Assembly (NCBI RefSeq): GCF_004339245.1
Contig: NZ_SMGG01000003.1
Coordinates: forward strand, 806,770-870,769
Source of the DNA: Seleniivibrio woodruffii
GTDB taxonomy: Bacteria > Chrysiogenota > Deferribacteres > Deferribacterales > Geovibrionaceae
Length of the DNA stretch: 64,000 bases
Direction of reading: 5' to 3'
Positions 1 to 8,790 of this stretch are shown here, in pieces. Position 1 is the first letter of the stretch. Each line of letters opens with the position of its first letter. The translations under genes were made by a program, and so were the position numbers. Under the pieces are notes generated by a model that was not told the DNA's origin, searched no databases, and saw only the letters and a list, made by a program, of their open reading frames with translations.

Positions 1-723
1 CATCTCGGTCTCAAGCTCTTTTATGGTCTTCAGCTTCTCTCTCCACGAGGCATAGACCTCCCGGCGTGAAAGGGTGATAAGCCTTATCACCATAGCCGTT
101 GCCATCATATATGCCAGAATGGTGAGTATCGTGAATATGAAATGTTTGTTATGTTCCGCCGTAACGGGGAAAGTGATGCTGATTGCGCCTCTTACGTCAC
201 CTATCTTGTAATCGGCGTACTGATGGCAACGTTTGCAGGTCTCGTCCACAATGAACGGGCTCATATACTGGAAGTAAATGGCGTCCTTGCTCTTAAAGTC
301 CAGCCTGTGATATTCCTGCTGTCCGTCGTATATCCTGTGAAGTCCCTTGACCTCCCATCCTTTCGGCAGGTTGTTTCCGTTTACGGGTTTCCTGCTTATC
401 AGATGGATGTGTATGTCGCTGTTCATGCCCTTTGCGGCGAGGTTCATCATGTAAACGGGGTTAACTCTGGACAGGCTGTTTCCGCTTTCGTCCTGAGCCT
501 TTTCAGCGTCCGGTGCGGTTTCGTCCGGTCTGACCAGTTCCGAGGGAACGTAAATCCTTCCCAGTTCGGAGCTCCATTTGCCGAAAGCCTTGCTGATTCC
601 GGCTATATCTCTGGATTTATTAAGCATTGTGTTTGTGAAATGTGAATATCCCTGATACAGCTCATAGAGTGAGAGCAGAACGAAAAAAGAAAGGGTGATC
701 AGGACAAATGGGTACCTGTTCAT
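1..723 (-). CDS. DUF3365 (Tll0287-like) heme-binding membrane sensor, 3' end cut by window edge
   Basis: The reading frame is open from an ATG at 723 to the window edge, giving 241 residues with no stop. It starts with a hydrophobic segment (about residues 5-22), followed by a periplasmic domain carrying one heme c motif, CKRCH, at 163-167. A second membrane segment lies at about 194-215, and a charged, helical cytoplasmic stretch runs into the edge. This is the DUF3365/Tll0287-like layout, which usually sits in front of HAMP, histidine kinase, GGDEF or MCP output modules. The output module here is outside the window. The gene at 21915-23639 has the same input domain, with its heme motif at the same residue number. 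Redox or gas sensing through the heme is inferred from the family. Confidence 0.8.
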   Translation of the reverse strand, partial: MNRYPFVLITLSFFVLLSLYELYQGYSHFTNTMLNKSRDIAGISKAFGKWSSELGRIYVPSELVRPDETAPDAEKAQDESGNSLSRVNPVYMMNLAAKGMNSDIHIHLISRKPVNGNNLPKGWEVKGLHRIYDGQQEYHRLDFKSKDAIYFQYMSPFIVDETCKRCHQYADYKIGDVRGAISITFPVTAEHNKHFIFTILTILAYMMATAMVIRLITLSRREVYASWREKLKTIKELETEM

Positions 724-845
724 GTTTGTTTAGTGTATCCCCTGAAACGGGATACAGCTTCCCGTTATCAATAATTTCTATAAATATATTTTATTTTCGC
801 TTCTAAATCAATGCACTTTTTGCTGTCATGTGTGCAGAATAACAG

Positions 846-876
846 TTGCTCCACGAATTAAACACAATCGGAGCAA
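846..876. promoter_or_regulatory. 7-bp inverted repeat in divergent intergenic region
   Basis: TTGCTCC at 846-852 is mirrored by GGAGCAA at 870-876. It lies in the 234-bp space between the divergent heme sensor and the EF-hand gene. It could be an operator. No consensus was recognised, and the match is short enough to be chance. Confidence 0.2.
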
Positions 877-957
877 ATCTTTCACACAGATGTGGAGTAC
901 CATTCTACAGCACAAACCCGCCGATCAATTCCTATCTGAAGAATGGAGGGAACAAAC

Positions 958-1554
958 ATGAGTATCAGCGGTGTTAACAGCGCATCCCAGTACCTGTATC
1001 AGTACGGTCAGAACAAAGTTTCAGGCTCGAAACAGCAGGGCGGTGCGGATGCGTTTTTCAGCAAGGTCGACACAAGTCAGGACGGGACAGTAGACAAGAG
1101 TGAACTCCTTGCGCTGGTTGACGAAATTACGTCTCAGACAGGGCAGTCGGTTGACACGGAATCTCTCTTTGCCGAGTTCGATACAGACGGAAACGGCACT
1201 TACAGCGATGATGAGCTTCGCAGTTTCATGCAGTCAAACGACATACGCCCAAAAGGCGGTCCGGGAGGACCCCCGCCCTCGAAAGGGGAGGAGGGGAGCG
1301 ATTCGGAATATAATTCGTCCGAGCAGATAATAAGCCTGCTCACATCGATTCAGGACAGCCTGAACAGTCTGCTGGCGCAGAGCGGCAGCAGTTCGTCGGA
1401 AACATCCGGCGATGACGGTTCAGACCAGACAGATTATGTGAGCCAGCTTCAGACGGCCAGGACAAAATCATCCGATAATGCTTCGGCCTATTTTCAGAGT
1501 TCCATAGACAGGCTCATGCAGGGTCTGTATTCACAGTATTCGGCTGAGGCGTAA
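958..1554 (+). CDS. EF-hand calcium-binding protein
   Basis: 198-residue protein with two well-formed EF-hand loops near the N-terminus. One is DTSQDGTVDKSE (about residue 38) and the other DTDGNGTYSDDE (about residue 75). Both have acidic residues at loop positions 1, 3, 5 and 12 and glycine at 6. A Pro/Gly-rich and then Ser-rich linker follows, and the C-terminus is helical. There is no signal peptide or membrane segment. I use the ATG at 958 because GGAGGG lies 8 nt upstream; the in-frame ATG at 943 overlaps that ribosome site. Calcium binding is supported by the motif. The role is unknown. The gene stands alone and is closed by a strong terminator. Confidence 0.8.
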   Translation: MSISGVNSASQYLYQYGQNKVSGSKQQGGADAFFSKVDTSQDGTVDKSELLALVDEITSQTGQSVDTESLFAEFDTDGNGTYSDDELRSFMQSNDIRPKGGPGGPPPSKGEEGSDSEYNSSEQIISLLTSIQDSLNSLLAQSGSSSSETSGDDGSDQTDYVSQLQTARTKSSDNASAYFQSSIDRLMQGLYSQYSAEA

Positions 1555-1604
1555 CAGTCAGTTCAGCAGAATGAGCGGGTTGGTGCCGAATAGTTTCAGC
1601 AATA

Positions 1605-1632
1605 GAAAAAGCGGCTGAAAAGCCGCTTTTTC
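1605..1632 (+). terminator. Rho-independent terminator after EF-hand gene
   Basis: Perfect 12-bp stem (GAAAAAGCGGCT / AGCCGCTTTTTC) with a GAAA tetraloop. The stem itself supplies the T-tract, about 50 nt after the stop codon. Confidence 0.85.
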
Positions 1633-1662
1633 AAAGGCGTGCAAGGAGTACTTTTAAAGAGG

Positions 1663-1692
1663 TTGTCAGGTTTTTAACCTTTCTCTTATAAG
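1663..1692 (+). promoter_or_regulatory. Candidate sigma-70 promoter for the kinase/regulator pair
   Basis: TTGTCA (1663-1668), an 18-nt spacer, then TATAAG (1687-1692). It lies just behind the preceding terminator and about 115 nt upstream of the kinase start. Confidence 0.4.
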
Positions 1693-1808
1693 TATCCTAA
1701 CGTATGATTGTGTAGATAATATGGTTGAATTATGTTTTTAAACGCATGCTTAAACAAAACCTGTGGAATAATATGCCTTAGGGTCTTATTCTGAGGTTCA
1801 GAGGCAAA

Positions 1809-3317
1809 ATGAGAGTCAGACTGTTTTACAAAATCTTTGCGCTTGCTCTGTTCTCCGTGGTGGTGAGTATTTCCGTAATGCTCCTCACGGTGGGCTATTT
1901 CGGATATTTCAACTTTCAGGACTATCTGGTTAAAAGCAAGATACACGAACTTTCGTGGCTGACGGATAAACTCGGTGAGTATTATAAGGAAAACGGCAGT
2001 TTTGAAGCCATAAGACTGTCGGCAGAGGAGCGTATGCCTTTTTCCGAACCTTTAGGGATGAAGCCCTTTGGAAAGGGCGATGGCGGAAACCGCAGGCCTG
2101 ATATGTTTCCCGGCGGCGTTGCAGACGGCAGGATACGCCCGCTCAAGGAAAAAGATTATGAACCGTTCGGAAGGCTGAAAGAAGATATGCTGACAGCTGA
2201 CGGTAAGCTGAATGTAATGGCTTTTGTACACTTCAGACATTTTATAATGCTTCAGGATGCCGATAAGAAAATTGTGATCGGTGTGGGAAATGTGAACGAA
2301 TTCCATTTCATATCGATCATTTCCGACGGAGCAACTGTTGGCTATCTGGGCATAAGGAAACCGCCGAAAATGACACAGCCCATGGCGGCTGAGTTTGTCA
2401 GGGAACAGGTGGAGATAACCCTTGTCAGCGCAGTGATAATAATAGCCATCACCGGACTTTTGACATGGTTTTTCACTAAACGCCTGCTGGCTCCGGTTCC
2501 GCCGCTGATAATTGCAACCAGAAAGCTGGCATCCAGAGATTTCAGCGTTGAGATACGGGATATGTCGAACGACGAACTGGGCGACCTTGCGGCAAACTTC
2601 CGCAAGATGGCTTATGATCTCAGCATGTACGAACAGAAGCAGAACAGGTGGATATCGGACATATCCCATGAACTGCGCACGCCGCTTTCGGTTCTTCTGG
2701 GCAATATTGAGGCCATGCAGGATGGTGTGAGAAACATAAACTCCGACTCGCTGAACATTCTCCACGTTGAGGTTTCCCGACTTATAAAGCTGGTCAACGA
2801 ACTCCATGAGATGACAATGGTCGATTCGGATAACATGCGGTTCAGCTTCGGCTCGGTTCAGATATGCAGAATAGCGGAGGATGCCGTCGAGCTTTACAGA
2901 AGCCGGGCGGAGGAGTTCGGGTTCCAGATACGCACAATGATACACAACGGCGAGACGAAGGTCAGAGGCGACGTTTACAGGCTGAGGCAGGTGTTTATAA
3001 ACCTTATAGAGAATGCACTGCGCCACAGCAAAAGCCCCGGCGTGATATTCATATCATGCTCGGAGCAGAACGGGTCGGTGCTGGTGACAGTGGAAGACAC
3101 CGGACCGGGAGTTCCGGAGAAGAGTCTGGGAATGCTTTTTGACAGGCTCTATCGTGCGGACATCTCCAGAAGCAGAGAGACAGGCGGCAGCGGCCTCGGC
3201 CTTGCCATCTGCAAATATATAGTTGAAAAACATAACGGAACTATCCGTGCCGTATGCGGAAGCATGGGCGGACTGAGAATCGAGATAGAACTTCCGGCAG
3301 AGGGAGAAAATGAATAG
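1809..3317 (+). CDS. Two-component sensor histidine kinase, BaeS-like layout
   Basis: 502 residues. A first membrane segment at about 10-33 is followed by a periplasmic domain (about 40-200). A second membrane segment lies at about 202-222, then HAMP (LLAPVPPLIIATRKLASRDF) and a HisKA helix with SHELRTPL, the phosphorylated His being at 287. The HATPase domain shows the N-box NLIENALRH, the G1 box DTGPGVP, an FDRLYR F-box and the GGSGLGL G2 box. The start has GAGG 5 nt upstream. The stop overlaps the downstream regulator by 8 nt, so the two are co-translated. The domain order and DRLYR motif resemble BaeS/CpxA envelope-stress kinases. The signal is unknown; the periplasmic region is rich in Gly, Pro and Lys and has no recognisable ligand fold. 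Confidence 0.9.
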   Translation: MRVRLFYKIFALALFSVVVSISVMLLTVGYFGYFNFQDYLVKSKIHELSWLTDKLGEYYKENGSFEAIRLSAEERMPFSEPLGMKPFGKGDGGNRRPDMFPGGVADGRIRPLKEKDYEPFGRLKEDMLTADGKLNVMAFVHFRHFIMLQDADKKIVIGVGNVNEFHFISIISDGATVGYLGIRKPPKMTQPMAAEFVREQVEITLVSAVIIIAITGLLTWFFTKRLLAPVPPLIIATRKLASRDFSVEIRDMSNDELGDLAANFRKMAYDLSMYEQKQNRWISDISHELRTPLSVLLGNIEAMQDGVRNINSDSLNILHVEVSRLIKLVNELHEMTMVDSDNMRFSFGSVQICRIAEDAVELYRSRAEEFGFQIRTMIHNGETKVRGDVYRLRQVFINLIENALRHSKSPGVIFISCSEQNGSVLVTVEDTGPGVPEKSLGMLFDRLYRADISRSRETGGSGLGLAICKYIVEKHNGTIRAVCGSMGGLRIEIELPAEGENE

Positions 3318-3987
3318 GAAAATACTTGTAATCGAAGACGAAACACAAATATCATCAATACTTAAGGATTATCTCCAGCAGTCAGGTTTCGAGGTGTTCA
3401 CCCTCGACACTGGTGCAGGGGCAGTTGAGACCATCAGAAAAATGGTTCCCGATGCGGTGATCCTCGACCTTATGCTTCCCGACACCGACGGGCTTGAGAT
3501 ATGCAGACAGGTTCGCAAGTTTTCAAACGTGCCCATTCTCATAGCCACGGCAAAGGTTGAGGAGATTGACAGGCTCATTGGCCTTGAGCTGGGAGCGGAT
3601 GATTACATATGCAAGCCGTTCAGCCCCAGAGAGGTTGTGGCAAGGGTCAAAGCTGTGCTTCGCAGGCTGTCTCCGGAGACGGCGGAGGATGTGCTTACGG
3701 CGGGTCCGGTCACCATTCAGCCGTCAAAATATCAGGTGAATGTGAACGGAAACGACCTTACGCTGACCAGAAGCGAGTTCGAACTGCTCTACATAATGGC
3801 GAAGAACCCCGGCAGGGTCTTTTCCAGAACAGACCTGATAGCCAACGTACACGGATATGAGTTTGAGGGATACGAAAGAACCATCGACAGCCATGTTAAA
3901 AACCTGCGGAAGAAGCTGGCAGGTGCTGTTGACGGCAAGGAACTGATCCAGACGGTATACGGGGTCGGATACAAGTTCGATATGTAA
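3310..3987 (+). CDS. OmpR-family response regulator (BaeR-like)
   Basis: 225 residues. The receiver domain has the acidic pocket ED at 9-10, phosphoacceptor D53 (LDLMLPDTDG), T80 and K102 (CKPF). The C-terminal OmpR/PhoB winged helix includes TRSEFELL and the recognition-helix segment YERTIDSHVKNLRKK. The ATG lies inside the end of the kinase gene with an 8-nt overlap. A hairpin terminator follows the stop. It is the cognate regulator of the kinase at 1809-3317. Targets cannot be read from the window. Confidence 0.92.
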   Translation: MNRKILVIEDETQISSILKDYLQQSGFEVFTLDTGAGAVETIRKMVPDAVILDLMLPDTDGLEICRQVRKFSNVPILIATAKVEEIDRLIGLELGADDYICKPFSPREVVARVKAVLRRLSPETAEDVLTAGPVTIQPSKYQVNVNGNDLTLTRSEFELLYIMAKNPGRVFSRTDLIANVHGYEFEGYERTIDSHVKNLRKKLAGAVDGKELIQTVYGVGYKFDM

Positions 3988-3998
3988 AAATAAAAAGG

Positions 3999-4020
3999 GC
4001 GGAGGAAAAACCTCCGCTTC
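3999..4020 (+). terminator. Terminator after the response regulator
   Basis: GCGGAGG / CCTCCGC stem with an AAAAA loop. The downstream T-run is weak. The same hairpin core recurs at 4178-4198 for the converging gene. Confidence 0.6.
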
Positions 4021-4061
4021 AAGTTGTTAATAACAAACTATAGTTTTGCTTTATTTAACCC

Positions 4062-4144
4062 TCCTTTGGGAAAGGAGGGCAGGGTGGATTTCCCTGTTAA
4101 TAAAAGAAAATCCCTCCAAACCTCCCTTTGATAAAGGGAGGCTT
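4062..4144. repeat. Dispersed palindromic repeat, family 3 (CCTCCTTTG type)
   Basis: Two back-to-back palindromes. CCTCCTTTGGGAAAGGAGG is followed by the box AGGGTGGATTT, and CCTCCCTTTGATAAAGGGAGG lies at about 4123-4143. The same combination of a CTCCTTT(A)TCAAAGG palindrome and AGGGTGGATTT occurs at 40118-40160. It sits in the intergenic space between converging transcripts. Confidence 0.7.
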
Positions 4145-4177
4145 AAGAGTAAAAAGCAAATTTTGTCAACAACCAGG

Positions 4178-4206
4178 GGCGGAGGAAAAACCTCCGCCTT
4201 ATTTTT
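4178..4206 (-). terminator. Terminator of the Fe-S/MFS operon
   Basis: GGCGGAGG / CCTCCGCC stem with an AAAAA loop. It lies at the stop codon of the minus-strand Fe-S gene and probably works in both directions. Confidence 0.55.
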
Positions 4207-5476
4207 TCTCCTGTATCAGTCTGTAAAGATATCGTGATTTCACCTGTTCGCCGGCCATCCAGCGTTTAATCGGCGGCATTTTCAGAATAGCCCCGATAAT
4301 GGCGGCCATGGCTCTGTGGGAGAACAAAGCTCTGTTATCGAATATCAGATGCTCCAGCCCGCCCCGTTCAACAGCCATCATGACCACCTTATGCACCCCT
4401 GTTTCTGGGGTTATAACCCTTTTTTCACGGGTATTGAGTTTCAGCGCATCCACTTTGCACCCTCTCAGGCACACGGCGCATCCCAGACAGATCCTTTCGT
4501 CCAGCTTCGCCAGTTTTTTCTTAGGTTTTTGCGGGTCGTTGGCGGAGACCATCATCATGGCCTCAACCGGGCAGAGTTCAGCACATTTTCCGCATCCTGT
4601 GCATTTATCCGCATCTATCTCCGGCAGGAAATAGGATGTGTGTACGGGGTTCATTATGCCGAATTTGCGGGCGGCTATCATTGCCTCACAGCAGCATCCG
4701 CAGCAGTTGCAGATGAAGCTGACCTCGGTCTTTGAGTTTTCGCCGAACTGCACCAGATTGTGGTCATAGGCCTGATCCAGCAGATCCATGCATTCGGAAA
4801 CGTCTATCTGCCTTGCGTAGCCGTGTCGTATGAGTGAACTGCCGACGTTGTTGAACGTCATGCAGATATCCATGGGCGCATCGCAGGCCGTTCCTGCGTG
4901 CTCCATCTTATGACGGCAGTAGCACATGCTTACGCCTATGTGGCTTGCGGTCTTTATTACCTCGGTGGCACGTTCGTAGTCCAGAACATAGAGGTTATTA
5001 TCCTCGGACAGCATGGATTCGTTCACAAAAACACGTCCGAGCTGGGTTTCGCCGTTCACAAAGAGGTTCTTTATAAAGTCCTCTTCAACGTTAAGGTATT
5101 GATAATAAAGCTGTCCCAGCAATGCCTGATCGATATCGCCTCTGGTGCGCATCATTGAAAATTCGAAAAAGCCCGCCATAGGTGGCGGCAGAACGTAGGT
5201 CATCTGTCCGTTTTCGATGATATCCAGCAGAAGTGCCCTGTCGCAAAGTGCATCCAGCTGATTTCTGGCCTCGGTGACGCTCACCTTCCAGATATCCGCC
5301 GCAGTCTCCGCTCGGAAAGGCTTGATGGGAAGCTGTGCGATAAGCCCCGCCTCCTTCTCCGACATGAGTATTGACAGTATCTTATAGAGTGATTCTGATG
5401 GCGGTGCGCCGAGGGGGAACCTGTTCAGCCTCTCTGCGAGACTGCTGTATCCGTGTTTTGCGGTATGGTGTGCCAT
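4199..5476 (-). CDS. 4Fe-4S ferredoxin-domain protein with extra cysteine clusters
   Basis: 425 residues. The N-terminal 100 or so are helical, with no clear domain. The middle has a cysteine-rich stretch (CYCRHKMEHAGTACDAP, about residues 185-205, and CNCCGCCC, about 265-272). The C-terminal half has two 4Fe-4S motifs, CTGCGKCAELCPVEA and CLGCAVCLRGCKVDA. There is no signal peptide, so it is likely a cytoplasmic electron-transfer protein. The CxCR...CdxPxxxC pattern recurs in an uncharacterised ferredoxin-like family of anaerobes that I recognise but cannot name. It lies 45 bp downstream of the MFS gene on the same strand and is probably co-transcribed. The substrate is unknown. Confidence 0.75.
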   Translation of the reverse strand: MAHHTAKHGYSSLAERLNRFPLGAPPSESLYKILSILMSEKEAGLIAQLPIKPFRAETAADIWKVSVTEARNQLDALCDRALLLDIIENGQMTYVLPPPMAGFFEFSMMRTRGDIDQALLGQLYYQYLNVEEDFIKNLFVNGETQLGRVFVNESMLSEDNNLYVLDYERATEVIKTASHIGVSMCYCRHKMEHAGTACDAPMDICMTFNNVGSSLIRHGYARQIDVSECMDLLDQAYDHNLVQFGENSKTEVSFICNCCGCCCEAMIAARKFGIMNPVHTSYFLPEIDADKCTGCGKCAELCPVEAMMMVSANDPQKPKKKLAKLDERICLGCAVCLRGCKVDALKLNTREKRVITPETGVHKVVMMAVERGGLEHLIFDNRALFSHRAMAAIIGAILKMPPIKRWMAGEQVKSRYLYRLIQEKK

Positions 5477-5521
5477 GACGTAACCTCTGCCCTGATTATA
5501 GCAGAAAAGGTGGTGAGGATA

Positions 5522-6739
5522 CTAACTGATTTTGAAGTTTTTGTAACGGATAATGTAATACAGACCTGCGGCGGCGGCAAGAAGACCCGATGCCGCACCG
5601 ACGCTGAGGCTCCAGCGTGCGCCGAAGATATCAGCCACCCGTCCGACTATGGGTGCGCCTATGACCGTTCCGCCCCATGAGATTGCAAACAGGATGGCAA
5701 GGACTCGTCCGCGCATATTTGCCTCTGTGAGCAGCTGAACTGCGCTGAGTGCCGTTGTTGTGAAGGTCTGGGCGGATATGCCTATGATGGCAAGGGCAAG
5801 GCCGAAGAGCAGATAATGGGGCATGAAAGCCGCCAGAATGAAACCCGCACCGAAAACGAACGTGCCGAGAAAAAGAAATCCAGCACGGGGTACGTCCCGC
5901 CCTGCGGAGAGCAGAGCGCCGGTGACAGAGCCTATTGCCATCATGGAGGTCAGGATTCCGTATTGGTGAGCATTGGCATGGAAGACGGACACTGCCATTG
6001 TTGAGATGAATATGGGGAAGTTCAGGCCGAAGGTTCCTATCAGAAAGAACATCAGCAGAATTGTTTTGAGGTCGGGTCTGCCTGCGATATAGCGGAAACC
6101 ATCCGCCAGACCGCTTCTGGAGAATTTTACCTTGTCTCTGAGATGCAGCTGACCCTTTTTTATCATCATCAGCGACAGAAGCACAGCCCCGAAAGACACA
6201 GCGTTTATCATGAAAACCCATCCCGTGCCTATGGTTCCTATGAGCACTCCGGACACGGCGGGGCCTATCATCCGTGCGGTGTTGAAAGATGTTGAGTTCA
6301 GGGCGACTGCGTTTGAAATATCTTTTTCGCTGACCAGTTCCGAAACGAAGGTCTGTCTTGCGGGTGTGTCAAAGGCTGTGACACAGCCGAAAAGCAGAGC
6401 GAACACATAAACATGCCACAGCTTTGCGGCATCGAACAGAACCAGAAGCCCAAGCCCCAGAGCCAGAAGCCCCATGGAGGCCTGAGTGGCTATCAGCAGT
6501 TTTCTGCGGTCGAAATAGTCTGCGGCGAAGCCGTTCACCGGAAGCAGAAAGAACTGGGGGCCGAACTGCAAAGCCATGACTATTCCCAGCGCAGTGGCAT
6601 TGTTGTTTGTCAGGTGGGTCAGCACCAGCCAGTCCTGCGCCGTCCGCTGCATCCATGTGCCTATGTTGGATACTATTGCGCCCGATGCCCACATTCTGTA
6701 GTTGTAGATGCTCAGTGACCTGAAAGTTCCTTTAAACAT
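5522..6739 (-). CDS. MFS transporter, EntS/DHA3-like exporter
   Basis: 405 residues with about 12 hydrophobic segments. It has the EntS/MFS_3 opening (RMWASGAIVSNIGTWMQRTA), the loop 2-3 motif GFAADYFDRRKLL (motif A: G-x3-D-x2-GRRK type) and the TPARQTF segment typical of this group. I start at the ATG at 6739, with AAAGGA 7 nt upstream; an earlier in-frame ATG at 6805 has no ribosome site. Relatives include the enterobactin exporter EntS and various drug exporters. The substrate cannot be told from sequence. It is the first gene of a two-gene unit with the Fe-S protein. Confidence 0.85.
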   Translation of the reverse strand: MFKGTFRSLSIYNYRMWASGAIVSNIGTWMQRTAQDWLVLTHLTNNNATALGIVMALQFGPQFFLLPVNGFAADYFDRRKLLIATQASMGLLALGLGLLVLFDAAKLWHVYVFALLFGCVTAFDTPARQTFVSELVSEKDISNAVALNSTSFNTARMIGPAVSGVLIGTIGTGWVFMINAVSFGAVLLSLMMIKKGQLHLRDKVKFSRSGLADGFRYIAGRPDLKTILLMFFLIGTFGLNFPIFISTMAVSVFHANAHQYGILTSMMAIGSVTGALLSAGRDVPRAGFLFLGTFVFGAGFILAAFMPHYLLFGLALAIIGISAQTFTTTALSAVQLLTEANMRGRVLAILFAISWGGTVIGAPIVGRVADIFGARWSLSVGAASGLLAAAAGLYYIIRYKNFKIS

Positions 6740-6900
6740 TGTAAATCCTTTATATACCAACGTGCGGAAAACAGCAAAGGCATTGTTGGAAAGTTTATCA
6801 AACATTAATTGATAATTTTTCTAAATTAAATATCACATTTTCTGCATATTACTCGGACAGCCGGATATTACACTCTGTTAAAATTCCGGAGGTTTATCGA

Positions 6901-8727
6901 ATGAGAAAGTTCAAACAGTTAGCGGCTGCGGCGGCACTCTCCGCCGTAATGGCAGTCTCAATGGTCGCCTGCTCAGACAGCGACAGCGATTCCGACACCC
7001 CCACGATATCTTTTAAAGGGGTAAAAGCTCCCGAAACTGAAACTGAGAAAAGGAGCATCCTCGTTTCCGACAAGGCCACCATCAACGGAAAAGAGTACTC
7101 CATCGGCTACCACACGATACTCAGAAGCGGCGACAAGCCCAGCAGTGATTCCGAGGTTTTCGGTCAGCTCTATGACATGAACGGAAATAAGGTGCTCAAC
7201 CCCACCGACAGCTCCGAGTATGTCTCATCCGACAACGACTTCTCCTCGCTTCTGACAGGTATGGACGGGAACATGTATATGATCTCCCATTTCGAATCAG
7301 TACCCGCAGGGATGTATCTGACAAAACTTAACCAGAACACAAGCGGCGTGCTTACTGCCGAAAAGACCCGCCACATCGACTTCTCAGGCGTAAAAGGCGG
7401 CTGGGTTCATTGTGCGGGCAGTGTCACCCCCTGGGGAACGCATCTGGGTTCAGAGGAATACGAGCCCAACGCAAAGCTTGTTGACGCAACAACAGGCAAG
7501 TTCAACGACACATACGGAAACAGAATGGCTCTGTATTTCGGGCTGGCCACAAACCTGACAACGGCAGGCGCATACGCCTCAATGAATATCTACGACTACG
7601 GCTGGCAGACAGAGCTTGCCGTGCAGAACTACAGCAACGTGACAGTGACCAAGCACTACACCATGGGCAGGGTTGCACACGAGCTTGCATACGTTATGCC
7701 CGACAAAAAGACGGCCTACATATCTGACGACGGCACCAACGTCGGTCTGTTCAGATTTGTTGCCGACACGGCGGCAGACCTCTCTTCCGGCACTCTCTAC
7801 GCCGCAAAATGGAACCAGACCTCAGCGGCTGGCGCAGGCTCGGCCGATCTGACATGGATAAGCCTCGGACATGCCACAAATGCCGAGGTGAAAGCTATGC
7901 TGAACGCAAAAGTGAAATACACGGACATCTTTGACGAGGTTGACCTTACGGTGAGCGGCGCAACCTGCCCCACAACCCACAAAGAGATAAACACCACATA
8001 CGGACGTCAGTGTCTGATGGTTAAAACAGGCATGGAAAAGGCCGCTTCAAGACTTGAAACACGCCGCTATGCCGCAATGCTCGGCGCAACCACAGAGTTC
8101 CGCAAGATGGAGGGCATCACTCACGACCCCGCTAAGAACGTGATGTATCTCGCACTGTCTGAGATAGGCAACGGAATGCTCGACAACGGTTCCAACGATG
8201 CGGGCGGCCCCAACCACATAAAAGTGGCAAAAAACACCTGCGGTGCTGTTTACGCCCTCGACCTTGATGCTAGCTATGTTGCCAAGAACATGTACCCCGT
8301 CATAGCGGGCAAACCTCTGACAACAGACTACGGCGCAGCCGACAACTCACAGGCATACCCTTCAACAAGTGCATTCGTGAACAACAAATGTAATCTGGAC
8401 GGCATTGCAAACCCCGACAACCTGACCTTTATGCCCGGATATAAAACACTCATCATCGGTGAGGACACGGGCGAAGGCCACGAGAACGACATGATCTGGT
8501 CGTACAACATTGAGACAAAAGCTCTTACACGCATACAGACCACGCCCTTCGGTTCCGAAACCACCTCTCCCTACTTCTATCCCAACTACCATGGTTTCGC
8601 ATACCTGATGAGCGTTATCCAGCACCCCTACGGTGAAGCAACGGCAGGAATGCCCGCTGCCAACAGTGCGGCAGACCGCAGAGCCTATACAGGCTTCGTA
8701 GGCCCCTTCCCCGCAATGAGCAAATAA
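6901..8727 (+). CDS. PhoX-family (DUF839) alkaline phosphatase-like lipoprotein
   Basis: 608 residues. The N-terminal signal sequence ends in a lipobox-like VSMVAC, followed by an Asp/Ser repeat, as in a lipoprotein anchored to the envelope. Hallmarks of the DUF839/PhoX beta-propeller family are visible: TPWGTHLGSEE (about residue 175), MGRVAHELA (about 255), YISDDG and MEGITHDPAKNVMYLALSE (about 400-420). In characterised PhoX enzymes these acidic residues bind the Fe/Ca cofactor cluster. GGAGGT lies 7 nt before the ATG, and the gene ends at a terminator. Phosphomonoesterase activity is inferred from the family. No Pho box was recognised upstream. Confidence 0.85.
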   Translation: MRKFKQLAAAAALSAVMAVSMVACSDSDSDSDTPTISFKGVKAPETETEKRSILVSDKATINGKEYSIGYHTILRSGDKPSSDSEVFGQLYDMNGNKVLNPTDSSEYVSSDNDFSSLLTGMDGNMYMISHFESVPAGMYLTKLNQNTSGVLTAEKTRHIDFSGVKGGWVHCAGSVTPWGTHLGSEEYEPNAKLVDATTGKFNDTYGNRMALYFGLATNLTTAGAYASMNIYDYGWQTELAVQNYSNVTVTKHYTMGRVAHELAYVMPDKKTAYISDDGTNVGLFRFVADTAADLSSGTLYAAKWNQTSAAGAGSADLTWISLGHATNAEVKAMLNAKVKYTDIFDEVDLTVSGATCPTTHKEINTTYGRQCLMVKTGMEKAASRLETRRYAAMLGATTEFRKMEGITHDPAKNVMYLALSEIGNGMLDNGSNDAGGPNHIKVAKNTCGAVYALDLDASYVAKNMYPVIAGKPLTTDYGAADNSQAYPSTSAFVNNKCNLDGIANPDNLTFMPGYKTLIIGEDTGEGHENDMIWSYNIETKALTRIQTTPFGSETTSPYFYPNYHGFAYLMSVIQHPYGEATAGMPAANSAADRRAYTGFVGPFPAMSK

Positions 8728-8743
8728 GCTCTTCTCAGGAAAG

Positions 8744-8771
8744 CTCCCCGTTATCCGGCGGGGAGTTTTTT
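8744..8771 (+). terminator. Terminator after the PhoX-like gene
   Basis: CTCCCCG / CGGGGAG stem, 8-nt loop, then TTTTTT. Confidence 0.85.
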
Positions 8772-8790
8772 ATTTTAACATAAGGAGAAT

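Noticed and set aside
142-645. 167-residue plus-strand ORF at the left edge
   Set aside because: The minus strand here encodes the DUF3365 protein with a CxxCH motif and two membrane segments, which fits far better.
2052-3026. 324-residue minus-strand ORF opposite the BaeS-like kinase
   Set aside because: The kinase reading frame has all histidine kinase motifs. The antisense frame has none and no start signals.
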